A DNA stretch of 45,685 nt, taken from the NCBI GenBank assembly GCA_030446745.1, contig JAUJMS010000014.1:1-45685 (forward strand), in the 5' to 3' direction. The notes below the pieces were generated by a model, which was not told the DNA's origin, did not search any database, and worked only from the letters and a program-made list of their open reading frames with translations. Positions 29,564 to 38,100 of the stretch are shown in pieces. Within the stretch, counting starts at the first letter, position 1. Each line of letters opens with the position of its first letter. A program made the position numbers and the translations under genes. Origin of the DNA: Egibacteraceae bacterium (lineage in GTDB: Bacteria; Actinomycetota; Nitriliruptoria; Euzebyales; Egibacteraceae).

Positions 29564-30634
29564 TCACAGCAGGCCGGTCAGCGCCTTGACCGGCACCTCG
29601 AGGTCGCGCAGCATCCGCAGGTCCTCGCCGGTCGACCGCCCCAGCGTCGTCAGGTAGTTGCCGACGATCAGCCCGTTGGCGCCGCCGAGGATGCCGGCGG
29701 CCTGCAGGTCGCCGAGCACCACCTCGCGCCCCCCCGCGTAGCGCAGCATCGCGAACGGCACGATCAGGCGGAACAGCGCGACGCCGTGCAGCGCCTCCCG
29801 TGGGGTCAGCAGTGGCGCCCGCTGCAGCGGCGTGCCCGGCCGCGGGTTCAAGAAGTTGACCGGGACCTCGGTCGGCTCGAGCGCTCGCAGCGAGAGCGCA
29901 AGCTCGGCCCGCTGGCGCGGCGTCTCGCCGAGCCCGAGGATCCCGCCCGAGCACAATTCCATCCCGGCGGCCTTCACCGACCGGCAGGTGTCCCAGCGTT
30001 CCCGCCACGCGTGCGTCGTGCAGATCGTCGGGAAGAAGCTCTCGGCAGCCTCGAGGTTGTGGTTGTAGCGCACGACCCCCGCCGCGGCGATGGTGCGCGC
30101 CTGCTCGTTGGTGAGCAGGCCGGCGGAGACCGCGACCTCCAGCTCGGTTTCGTCTTGGATCGCCGCCGCCGCTTCCAGGATGTGGGCCATCGCCTTGTCG
30201 TCGGGGCCCTTGATCGCCAGAACCAGGCAGAACTCCGTCGCCCCGCTCGCTTGGGCGTCCGCCGCGGCGCGCACGACCTCGTCGCGCGACAGGTACGGCT
30301 GCGGCTTGACCGGCGTCGTGAACGCGCTCGACTGCGAGCAGAACGCGCAGTCCTCGGGACAGCCGCCGGTCTTGGTCGACAGGATCGACTCGAGCGACAC
30401 CGTGTCGCCGCACCACGCCAGGCGCACCCGGTGCGCGAGGTCGAGCATGCGTGCCAGCAGCTCGTCATCGTTGCGCGCGACCGGAGCGAGGTCGGCGAGG
30501 GCGTACGCCTGCGCGTCGGAGATGAGCTCGCGGCGGTCGAGCAGCGCGGCCTCGACCTCATCGAGCAGGTTCTTCGCGGCGACGGACGGGTCGGCGGCGG
30601 TCGGCCGGTCGGCGGCGGGCAACGACGTCGTCAC
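29564..30634 (-). CDS. bioB: Biotin synthase
   Basis: A 356-residue radical SAM enzyme that inserts sulfur into dethiobiotin to make biotin. The CPEDCAFCSQSS motif (near residue 90) binds the [4Fe-4S] cluster used for SAM cleavage. Other conserved parts are YNHNLEAAESFF, CSGGILGLGE, PVNFLNPRPGTPL and the C-terminal ANGLIVGNYLTT. The GTG at 30634 follows a CAGGAG site. The gene lies 42 bp after bioD. Actinobacterial BioB enzymes of this type need the BsaP protein; no separate bsaP lies beside it, but a BsaP-like domain is fused to a glycosyltransferase at 18.7 kb. Confidence 0.97.
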   Translation of the reverse strand: MTTSLPAADRPTAADPSVAAKNLLDEVEAALLDRRELISDAQAYALADLAPVARNDDELLARMLDLAHRVRLAWCGDTVSLESILSTKTGGCPEDCAFCSQSSAFTTPVKPQPYLSRDEVVRAAADAQASGATEFCLVLAIKGPDDKAMAHILEAAAAIQDETELEVAVSAGLLTNEQARTIAAAGVVRYNHNLEAAESFFPTICTTHAWRERWDTCRSVKAAGMELCSGGILGLGETPRQRAELALSLRALEPTEVPVNFLNPRPGTPLQRAPLLTPREALHGVALFRLIVPFAMLRYAGGREVVLGDLQAAGILGGANGLIVGNYLTTLGRSTGEDLRMLRDLEVPVKALTGLL

Positions 30635-30676
30635 GGAATGCTCCTGTCGGGTCGCGGCAGTCTAGAAGCGCGGCCG

Positions 30677-31288
30677 TCAGAACAGGCGCGGGAGCGCCAC
30701 CGGGGGCAGCGTCCCCTCGGCGGTGCGGGGCACGACGGCGAGCAGCGGCGCGATCGCGGCGAGGCCGTCGAGGTTCGTGCGGGCGGCGAGGTCCGGCTCG
30801 GCGGGGTAGCGGTTGACGACGATGCCGGCGACGCGGACGCCGCGTGCCCACGCCGCCTCGCACGTCAGGCGGGTGTGGTTGAGCGTTCCGAGGCCGGGCC
30901 GCGCGACGACGACGAGCGGAAGTTCGAGGTCGTCGGCGAGGTCGGCAAGGGTCGTCCCGTCGGTGCCGAGCTCGACGAGCAGCCCTCCGGCGCCCTCGCC
31001 GACGACCGCGTCGAGTCCGCGGAACGGGGCGAGCAGCGCGCCGCGGGTCACCGTTGCGCCGGCGCGGCGCGCGGCGACGGCCGGGGCGAGCGCCTCGTCG
31101 AAGGCGGCTCCCTGGCGGGTCGGCGCCCCGGCGAGCCGCGCGACGACGGCCGCGTCGGGCTCGTCGCTCGCCAGTCCGGTCTGGACCGGCTTGACGTAGG
31201 TCGCGCCGGGATGGGCGCGGCACAGCAGCGCGGCGACGATCGTCTTGCCGACACCGGTGTCGGTGCCGGTCACGAGCACGCCGTTCAT
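30677..31288 (-). CDS. bioD: Dethiobiotin synthetase
   Basis: 203 residues. It closes the ureido ring of 7,8-diaminopelargonate with CO2 and ATP. The P-loop is GTDTGVGKT (7-15), followed by YVKPVQTGL, EGAGGLLVEL and ARPGLGTLNHTRLT. The ATG at 31288 overlaps the stop of bioF (ATGA at 31285-31288), which shows that the bioF fragment next to it sits in its native operon position. The length is slightly shorter than the E. coli enzyme, as is usual in actinobacteria. Confidence 0.96.
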   Translation of the reverse strand: MNGVLVTGTDTGVGKTIVAALLCRAHPGATYVKPVQTGLASDEPDAAVVARLAGAPTRQGAAFDEALAPAVAARRAGATVTRGALLAPFRGLDAVVGEGAGGLLVELGTDGTTLADLADDLELPLVVVARPGLGTLNHTRLTCEAAWARGVRVAGIVVNRYPAEPDLAARTNLDGLAAIAPLLAVVPRTAEGTLPPVALPRLF

Positions 31289-31590
31289 CCGCGGGCCGCG
31301 ACGCGCTGGGATGCGACCGCGGCCACCACGGCGTCGACGTCGGCGGGCGTGTGCGCGGCCGTCGTCGCGAACCGCAACCGGGCGGTGCCGGGCGGCACCG
31401 ACGGCGGCCGGATCGCCGGGACCAACACGCCGGCGTCCGCCAGCGCTGCCGCGGCGCGCAGCGCGGCATCGGGTTCGCCGACGACCAGGGGGACGACGCA
31501 CGCCGCGGGCGGCGGTGTCCCCAGTCCCGCCGCCAGCCGGCGTGCCAGCGCCGTCGCGGTCGCGCGCCGACGCGGTTCGGTGCGGGCGAC
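31285..31590 (-). pseudogene. bioF: 3' part of bioF (8-amino-7-oxononanoate synthase), separated from its 5' part
   Basis: About 102 codons of the BioF C-terminal domain: VARTEPRRRATATALARRL, VVPLVVGEPDAAL, AIRPPSVPPGTARLRFATTA and HTPADVDAVV. The stop overlaps the bioD start. Beyond 31590 the similarity ends. The 5' part of the gene lies at 37258-38100 in the same frame register (offset 5,667 = 3 x 1,889). Joining both at the shared repeat gives an uninterrupted protein of 382 residues, the usual BioF length. Confidence 0.85.
31554..31590. repeat. Left direct repeat bordering the block inside bioF
   Basis: 37 bp that recur at 37221-37257 with a single mismatch (31562 against 37229); the inner 28 bp, 31563-31590, are identical. 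The sequence belongs to bioF (it encodes VARTEPRRR on the minus strand). Confidence 0.85.
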
Positions 31591-32063
31591 GGTCATCGCC
31601 AGGCACACCGCGACGGTGGTCGCCGCGGCGCGGGAGCCACAGGTACGGGTGCGGGCAGCGTTCGACTGCGGGATGCGGGGCATGCGTCCTCGATGATCTC
31701 GGTCGTGCGGACGCGCGCGGACCCAGGGCGGTGCACCGGGCGCGTCCGGGCCCGGCGTCGGCGGGCCTGGTGCGCGCGCCGGGAAGCGCCGCGCACCTGA
31801 ACGCGCCGGGCACCCGGCACCACCGGGAGGCGGCGCTCGCGGGCCTGCAGCGGCACGCACGGCGGCGCCGCGACGCCGTCTCGGCGCCTCGCGGGCCCCC
31901 CGCAGTGCGACAGGGGCGCACCCTGTCGTGAAACCGACCGTACCGTCGCAGCACGCAGCGCAACCCGCTCACCCTGTCCGGTCGGACGACCGCGGCTGCT
32001 CGTGCCCGTCTCCCCAACGGAGTCGTTGCACATGAGCCGCCCGGCGTTTGAGGTGCGTGCGTC
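31591..32063. other. Region without a recognisable gene (left end of the inserted block)
   Basis: 473 bp between the left repeat and the sulfite-oxidase-like gene. Open frames exist on both strands, but none looks like a protein family. The plus-strand frame ending at 31931 contains an Arg/Ala-rich helix-like stretch (HHREAALAGLQRHARRRRDA) that might be the end of a lost gene. No inverted terminal repeat, tRNA or integrase remnant is seen. Confidence 0.4.
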
Positions 32064-33632
32064 CTAGGCGACCTCGACTGACACCGTGTGCCAGCCGGTG
32101 GCACCGTCGGGAGCCGGCGGGGCGACGGCCGACGTCTGCGTCTCGCCCCGGTCGTCGGTCGCGCGTACCCGCAGCAGGTGGCGACCCGGCGTCGCCTGCC
32201 AGCTCCACGCCCACTGGCGCCAGGTGTCGTCGTTCAGCACGCCGGCCAACCGGGCCGGGGCCCAGGGACCGTCGTCGACCTGCACCTCGACGTCGGCGAC
32301 ACCCCGGCCCTGGGCCCACGCCACACCGGCGACCGCCACCTCGCCCGCCGCCACCGTGGCACCCGACCGGGGAACGTCGATCCGGGACTGGGTCTTGACC
32401 GGCCCGAACTTCGCCCAGCCGCGCGGGATCCAGTAGGCGTCGAACGCCTCCAGCGTCGTCAGCTCGATCTCCGTGAGCCACTTCGTCGCCGAGACGTAGC
32501 CGTACAGCCCGGGCACCACCAGGCGGGCGGGGAAGCCGTGCTCCACCGGCAGGGGCTCGCCGTTCATCGCGACGGCGACCATGGCGGCGCGGCCGTCGTA
32601 GGCGGCCTGGGTCGGGAAGCCCGCCGTCCAGCCGTCCACCGAGCGGCCGACCACCTGCGTCGCGCCGGCACGGACGCCGGCGAGGTCGAGCACGCGCCGC
32701 AGCGGGACGCCGCGCCACAGTGCGTTGCCGATGAGGTGGCCGCCGACCTCGTTGGACACGCACGTCAACGTCGTCCAGTGCTCGACCAGCCCGACGTCGA
32801 CGAGCTCGTCGAAGGTGAGCTCGAGCGGTCGCTCCACCTCGCCGGTCACCCGCAGCCGCCAGGTGTCGACATCCACGCGGGGAACCGACAGGGCGGTGTC
32901 GATGCGGTAGAAGCTCTCGTTGGGCGTCACGTAGGGGGTGACGCCCTCCACCCCCACGCGAACGGCCGGGCCGGGCGACGGCGCGCGGCCGGTCGGCTGC
33001 GGCAGCACGAGCGCCGCCCGGGCCGTCGCCACCCCGGCGCGCCGGAACAGTGAGCGGCCGATGGTCGCCGACACGGCCGCCACGGCAAGCCCGGACACGG
33101 CGGTCGTGAGGAAGGCGCGGCGGTCGGCCGCCGACGCGACCTCGCCCACGTCCGGACGGCGGTCGCCTCGGCGCTGCGGGTGTCGCGCGGCCGCCCTCAG
33201 CAGTGCGCGCAACGCCACCACGCCGGCGAGCACCGCCGCGGCGGCGACACCGGCGGCTGCTGCCAGCGACGCCCTCGGGTCCCCGGTGGACGCCAGGACC
33301 CCCACGACGCCGAACGCGGCGAAGCCGACCGCTGCCCACAGCAGGCGTCGCGCCCCAAGCAGCCCGAGGCCGGCGCCGAAGGCGCTCGACAGCACGAGCA
33401 CGCCGCCGATGAGCACCGCCTTGTCGGCGGTCCCGAACCACCGGATCGCCAGGTCCTTGACCTGCGGGGGCACCGCGTCGATCACCGCGGCGCCGACGGC
33501 GAGGACCGGCGACACGCCCGCCGGGAGCAGACCGGCAGCGAGCTCTCCGACGCCGAGGGCCACGCCGGTCGCGACGACGCCTCCGAGGGCAGCCCGCCGG
33601 CCGAGCGGGGCCGGTGGAGACGAAGCAACCAT
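32064..33632 (-). CDS. Membrane-anchored sulfite-oxidase-family molybdopterin oxidoreductase
   Basis: 522 residues. The N-terminal 180 residues form about four transmembrane helices; an internal DRRAFLTTAVSG stretch resembles a twin-arginine motif and precedes the catalytic domain. The Mo-binding domain shows VTPNESFYRIDT, LTCVSNEVGG (Cys ligand of molybdenum) and GRSVDGWTAGFP, then HGFPARLVVPGLYGY and ATKWLTEIEL. The C-terminal domain has the dimerisation-type beta fold (VADVEVQVDDGPW, WQWAWSW). The catalytic side is probably outside the membrane. The substrate is unknown; no haem domain is present. I chose the ATG at 33632; longer reading lies in the recQ promoter region. It lies inside the block that splits bioF. 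Confidence 0.88.
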   Translation of the reverse strand: MVASSPPAPLGRRAALGGVVATGVALGVGELAAGLLPAGVSPVLAVGAAVIDAVPPQVKDLAIRWFGTADKAVLIGGVLVLSSAFGAGLGLLGARRLLWAAVGFAAFGVVGVLASTGDPRASLAAAAGVAAAAVLAGVVALRALLRAAARHPQRRGDRRPDVGEVASAADRRAFLTTAVSGLAVAAVSATIGRSLFRRAGVATARAALVLPQPTGRAPSPGPAVRVGVEGVTPYVTPNESFYRIDTALSVPRVDVDTWRLRVTGEVERPLELTFDELVDVGLVEHWTTLTCVSNEVGGHLIGNALWRGVPLRRVLDLAGVRAGATQVVGRSVDGWTAGFPTQAAYDGRAAMVAVAMNGEPLPVEHGFPARLVVPGLYGYVSATKWLTEIELTTLEAFDAYWIPRGWAKFGPVKTQSRIDVPRSGATVAAGEVAVAGVAWAQGRGVADVEVQVDDGPWAPARLAGVLNDDTWRQWAWSWQATPGRHLLRVRATDDRGETQTSAVAPPAPDGATGWHTVSVEVA

Positions 33633-33889
33633 GTGGACAGGGTAGCGACGGGCGTTGCGGCGGCCCCGGCGGGGAATGCAAGCGTCCGCGAACCGTAAGC
33701 CCTCGGACCCCGGGCGGTCGCGAGAGGTCCGTGCGCGTCCCGCCGCTCGCCGGCGCCGCGCTCGCGCACCCCCGACTCCGTCTCCACGCGCCGACCGCGG
33801 GTCTCCCGCCGCCGGCCCGCCCGTCCGTGCCACCCGTCCCCGCCGCCGGACCCGCCCCGCCGGATCCGGCCTGCCCCCCGTCCGAAGGG

Positions 33890-35602
33890 GTGTCTGCGCT
33901 GACCGACCTCGACGCCGCGCTCGCGGCGCACTTTCCCGAGCACACCGGCTTCCTGCCGGGTCAGCGCGAGGCCCTCGAGGCCGTGGTCGCCGGCCGCGAC
34001 GTCATCGCCGTCCTGCCCACCGGAGGGGGCAAGACGCTTGTGTACCAGCTCGCCGGCGCCATGCTGGACGGCACGACGGTCGTGGCGACGCCGCTCATCG
34101 CGCTGCTGACCGACCAGGTCCGGCGGCTGTCCGACGAGCATGCCGCCGCCCCGCAACGGGTCGGCTCGCTCACCGGCGGCGTGCGCGGTCAGGAGCGCGG
34201 CGCCCTGCTCGACGACCTGCGTGAGGGCCGGCTGGACTTCTTGTTCGCGACCCCCGAGCAGCTGGCGCGCGACGACGTACGCGCCGCGCTGCGCGCCGCG
34301 TCCGTCGACGTGTTCTGCGTCGACGAGGCGCACTGCATCTCGGAGTGGGGGTTCGACTTTCGCCCGGCCTACCGCGAGCTGGCCGGCGCCGCAGAGGCGA
34401 TGGGACGCCCACCCGTGCTGGCGCTGACGGCGACCGCGCCCGAGACGGTGCGCGCCGACGTCGCCCGCGAGCTGAAGCTGCGGAACCCGGTCCTGGTCGC
34501 CCGGGGGTTCGACCGGCCCAACCTCACCCTCGGCGTGGTCCGCGTCGTCGACCCCGACCGGCGCGAACGCCAGCTCGCGGACCTGCTGCAGGCCTACAGC
34601 ACCCCGCCCGGCGAGCCCGACGAGGCCGTCGTCGTGTACTGCACGACCCGCCGGGAGTCCGAGGAGACCGCCCTGGCGCTGCTGGAGCTCGGGATCAACG
34701 CGGGCCACTACCACGGGGGGATGGACCGTGCGCTGCGCGAGGAGGTGCAGACCGCGTTCGTAAGCGACACCGTCGACGGGCTGTCGGTGCTGTGCGCCAC
34801 GAGCGCGTTCGGGATGGGCATCGACAAGCCCGACATCCGCGCGGTGATCCACCGCACGATGCCCGATTCGCTCGAGTCGTACTGGCAGGAGGCGGGCAGG
34901 GCCGGGCGCGACGGGCAGCCGGCCGACTGCGTGCTGCTGTACCGCGACTCCGACCGCGCCACCCACGAGCATCTCCACCGCCGCAGCCGCCCGGCGGAGC
35001 CGACCGTCGCCAAGGTCGTGCACCTGCTGTCGCTCGTGACGACCGCCACGCCGGAGGCCGAGGTCGTCAGCTCGGTCGTGGAGAGCGCCGGCGTGGCCCG
35101 CTCGGGCGCCCGGTCGCTGCTCGACGACCTCGAGCGCTTCGGCCACATCAGCCGGTTCCGCAGGGGCATCCGCTTCAAGGGCGACCCGGCCGCCGCGATG
35201 GAGTGCCTCGCCGAGCACCAGGCCGTCCAGGCCGAGGTCGAGTCCTCGCGGCTGGACATGGTCGCCGCCTACGCCGAGAGCACGTCGTGCCGACGGCGGT
35301 ACCTGCTGAACTACCTCGGCGACGACTACCCCGGCGAGCTGTGCCTGCGCTGCGACAACTGCCTGCGCATCGCCCAGCGCCGGGGCGCCGAGGACTGGGA
35401 CCTCGAGTCCCAGCAGGAGCGGATCGAGACCGAGCGCGGCGGCCCGTTCAGCGCCGGCCAGGCCGTACGGCACCCCGAATGGGGCTCGGGCGCCGTGCAG
35501 CGGGTCGACGGGGAGGTTGTCGTGGTGCGCTTCGACAGCGTCGGCTACCGCTCCATGCACGCCCCGACCGTCGTCGAACGTGGGCTGCTGGCGCCCGCCT
35601 GA
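33890..35602 (+). CDS. recQ: RecQ-family ATP-dependent DNA helicase
   Basis: About 570 residues. Helicase motifs are complete: GQREALEAVV, Walker A PTGGGKT, DEAHCISEWG (motif II), TATAP (motif III), CATSAFGMGIDKPDIR and QEAGRAGRDG (motif VI). The RecQ zinc domain is seen as CRRRYLLNYLGDDYPGELC with CDNC. A short beta-rich tail (HPEWGSGAVQRVDGEVVVV) replaces the HRDC domain. The start is uncertain: GTG at 33890 gives the natural N-terminus, while the frame is open to 33614 with a Pro/Arg-rich lead that looks non-coding. It unwinds DNA in repair and recombination. It is divergent from the sulfite-oxidase-like gene, 257 bp apart, and also lies in the block inside bioF. Confidence 0.92.
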   Translation: MSALTDLDAALAAHFPEHTGFLPGQREALEAVVAGRDVIAVLPTGGGKTLVYQLAGAMLDGTTVVATPLIALLTDQVRRLSDEHAAAPQRVGSLTGGVRGQERGALLDDLREGRLDFLFATPEQLARDDVRAALRAASVDVFCVDEAHCISEWGFDFRPAYRELAGAAEAMGRPPVLALTATAPETVRADVARELKLRNPVLVARGFDRPNLTLGVVRVVDPDRRERQLADLLQAYSTPPGEPDEAVVVYCTTRRESEETALALLELGINAGHYHGGMDRALREEVQTAFVSDTVDGLSVLCATSAFGMGIDKPDIRAVIHRTMPDSLESYWQEAGRAGRDGQPADCVLLYRDSDRATHEHLHRRSRPAEPTVAKVVHLLSLVTTATPEAEVVSSVVESAGVARSGARSLLDDLERFGHISRFRRGIRFKGDPAAAMECLAEHQAVQAEVESSRLDMVAAYAESTSCRRRYLLNYLGDDYPGELCLRCDNCLRIAQRRGAEDWDLESQQERIETERGGPFSAGQAVRHPEWGSGAVQRVDGEVVVVRFDSVGYRSMHAPTVVERGLLAPA

Positions 35603-35628
35603 CCCGAGCTCGCCCGCCGGCCAGCCGC

Positions 35629-35634
35629 TAGCGT
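35629..35634 (+). promoter_or_regulatory. Candidate -10 box of the ABC exporter gene
   Basis: TAGCGT (TANNNT) lies 35 bp before the GTG at 35670, with GAAGG at about 35656-35660 as ribosome site. No clear -35 box. Confidence 0.3.
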
Positions 35635-35669
35635 GGGTCGGCTGACCTCAACCGGCGAAGGCGTTGCCC

Positions 35670-37223
35670 GTGCCCCTGTTCCGACGACGAGCCGACGACG
35701 CCACCGCAGGCGTCGTCCGGCGTGGGCTGCGGGTCATCGGCATGGCGATCCGCGAGCAGCCGCGCCCGTTCGCCGTCGCCGTCTGCGGCGCCGCCGTCTA
35801 CGGCGGCATGACCGTCGCGTCGGCGACCGTGTTCGGCCGCATCACCGACCGCGTGATCCTGCCGGCGTTGCGCACCGGGCAGACCACCCGCGCGGCGCTC
35901 GTCGGGGCGGCCGCCGCGATCCTGGGCGTCGCCCTGCTCAAGGCCCTCGGCATCGTGGCGCGCCGGCTCGGTGCGACGTACATGCAGCTGAAGCTGCAGG
36001 CGGTGTTCCGCGAGCGGGTCACCCGCCAGTACCAGCGCCTGCCGCTGTCGTGGCACCGTCGCCACTCCACCGGCTCGCTGCTGTCCAACGCCAACGCCGA
36101 CGTCGAGGCCGCGTTCTGGCCGATCGCCCCGCTGCCGTTCTCGGTCGGTGTCGTGTTCATGCTCGTGATCACCGGCGTGATGCTGGTGGCCACCGACCTG
36201 TTCCTCACCGGGGTCGCGGTCCTCGTCGGGCCGGCGATCGCGCTGCTCAACGCCCGCTACAACCGCGCGGTCGAGGAGCCGGCGACGCTCGCGCAGCAGC
36301 GCCGCGCCGACGTCTCGGCCGTCGCCCACGAGAGCTTCGACGGCGCCCTGATCGTCAAGACCCTCGGCCGCGAGCGGGCGGAGACCGACCGCTTCCGCAC
36401 CGAGTCCGAGCGGCTGCGCGACGAGCTCGTCCGCTACGGTCGCCTGCGGGCGCTGTTCGACCCGCTCATGGAGGCGCTGCCCAACGTCGGGGTGCTCCTG
36501 CTGCTGCTCGTGGGGACGGCACGGATCGCGTCGGGAAACCTGTCCGAGGGCGATCTCGTGCAGTTCGCCTACCTGTTCACCCTGCTCGCCTTCCCCATCC
36601 GGGCGATCGGCTGGGTGCTGTCGGACATGCCGCGCTCCGTGGTCGGCTGGGAGCGCGTCGAGGCCGTGCTGCGCGCCCGCGACGAGCTCCGCTACGGTGA
36701 CGGCAGCGGACCCCCGGGGACGGGGCCGGCGGCGGCCGACGTCGTCGAGGTCGGCTTCCGCTACGACGACTCACCGGTCCTGCACAACGTGAGCTTCCGG
36801 GCCGCGCCGGGCCGCACCATCGCGGTGGTCGGACCGACCGGCGCGGGCAAGTCCACCATCGCGTCGCTGCTCGTGCGGCTCGCCGACCCCGCCGAGGGCA
36901 CCGTCCACCTTGACGAGCACGACCTGCGGGGCTTGCGCCGCGGCGTCGTGTCAGGCAGCGCCGCCATCGTGTTCCAGCACTCCTTCCTGTTCGACGACAC
37001 GGTGCGCGAGAACATCGCCCTCGGGGCGGACTTCTCCGACGCCGAGGTGAGGCGGGCCTGCGCCCTGGCACAGGCGGACGGCTTCGTCGAGGCCCTGCCC
37101 GACGGGTTGAACACCGTCGTCGGCGAGCGCGGCACGTCGCTGTCGGGCGGCCAGCGCCAGCGCATCGCCCTGGCGCGGGCCCTGGTGCGGCGCCCGCGGC
37201 TGCTCATCCTCGACGACGCCTCG
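35670..37223 (+). pseudogene. ABC exporter (fused membrane and ATPase domains), truncated after Walker B
   Basis: About 518 residues survive. An exporter membrane domain with about six helices (residues 20-330) includes the coupling-helix region LPLSWHRRHSTGSLLSNANADVE. The ATPase domain has GPTGAGKST near residue 390, the Q loop VFQHSFLFDDTVRENIALG, signature LSGGQRQRIALARALV near 492 and Walker B LLILDDAS. Directly after LDDAS the sequence becomes bioF (37224 on); the D-loop, switch His and about 60 residues are missing. Read-through would continue antisense to bioF up to 37874. I prefer the GTG at 35670 to the TTG at 35664. The truncation coincides with the right border of the block inside bioF. 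Confidence 0.85.
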
Positions 37224-37257
37224 CGGTCTCGCGCCGACGCGGTTCGGTGCGGGCGAC
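37221..37257. repeat. Right direct repeat bordering the block inside bioF
   Basis: The second copy of the 37-bp repeat at 31554-31590, same orientation, one mismatch. It forms the boundary between the truncated ABC exporter gene and the bioF 5' part. The distance between equivalent positions is 5,667 bp, a multiple of three. Confidence 0.85.
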
Positions 37258-38100
37258 CGCCAGCGCCGCCAGCGCGGCGCCGACCACGGCGGGCGCCGGC
37301 GCGGTGTCGAACACGAACCCACGGGCGCGGTTGCGCAGCCACTCACACAGGTCGGCGCGCCCCGCGACATATCCCCCGACGGCGCCAAACGCCTTCGACA
37401 GCGTGCCGACCGACAGGTGCACGCGGTGCTCGCAGCCCTGCGCGGCGGCGGTGCCGCGCCCGTCGGGACCGACGACCCCGCAGCCGTGCGCGTCGTCCAC
37501 CGCGACCATCGCCCCGTGGTCCGCCGCGACGTCGCACAGCCGCGCCAGGTCGGGCGCGTCGCCGTCGAGGGAGAACACGCCGTCGGTCACGACCAGGCGC
37601 CGGCGGGCTCGGCGCGCGCCGGCGAGGGCGGCGTCGAGCGCGTCGAGGTCGGCGTGGGGGTAGACGCGGACGTCGGCGCGCGACAGCCGGCACGCATCGA
37701 CGATGGAGGCATGGTTCAGCGCGTCGGAGCAGACGACGTCGCCGGGCCCGACGACGGCCGCGACGGCGCCGAGGTTGGCGAGGTAGCCCGACGAGAACAC
37801 GACCGCGTCGTCGGTGCACTTCCAGGCGGCGATCGCGGTCTCCAGCTCGCGGTGGAGCGCGGTGCCGCCGGTGACCAGCCGCGAGCCACCGCTGCCGGCG
37901 CCCCACACCGTCGCCGCGTCGGCGGCCGCGGCGGCGATCCGCGGGTCGCCGGCCAGGTCGAGGTAGTCGTTCGACGCGAAGCTGACCAGCCCGCCGGTGC
38001 AGCGTCCGGCGCGCTCGTCGCGGTGGCGCAGCCGCCGGCGCAGGCTGCGCGCGTCGAGGTCGGCCAGCGCCGGGGCGACCCAGCCGAGCGGGTCGTTCAC
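37258..38100 (-). pseudogene. bioF: 5' part of bioF (8-amino-7-oxononanoate synthase)
   Basis: About 281 codons of a PLP-dependent alpha-oxoamine synthase that condenses pimeloyl-ACP/CoA with alanine. It reads SFASNDYLDLAGDPRI, GSGGSRLVTGGTALHREL, FSSGYLANLGAV, DALNHASIVD, VAVDDAHGCGVVG and the PLP-lysine motif GTLSKAFGAVGG (Lys near residue 236). The GTG at 38100 overlaps the stop of the bioC-like gene (GTGA). After AALAVARTEPRRR the gene enters the direct repeat and is cut off; its 3' part lies at 31285-31590. With both parts joined the enzyme would be complete. Confidence 0.85.

Noticed and set aside
31591-31860. Upstream continuation of the bioF 3' fragment to an ATG at 31860
   Set aside because: Residues before VARTEPRRR do not resemble BioF; the real preceding part is at 37258-38100. 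The frame is open only because of high GC.
31563-37257. Insertion sequence or transposon as cause of the bioF block
   Set aside because: No transposase, no terminal inverted repeats; a 28-37 bp direct repeat is too long for ordinary IS target duplications. Kept open as an att-like or assembly event.
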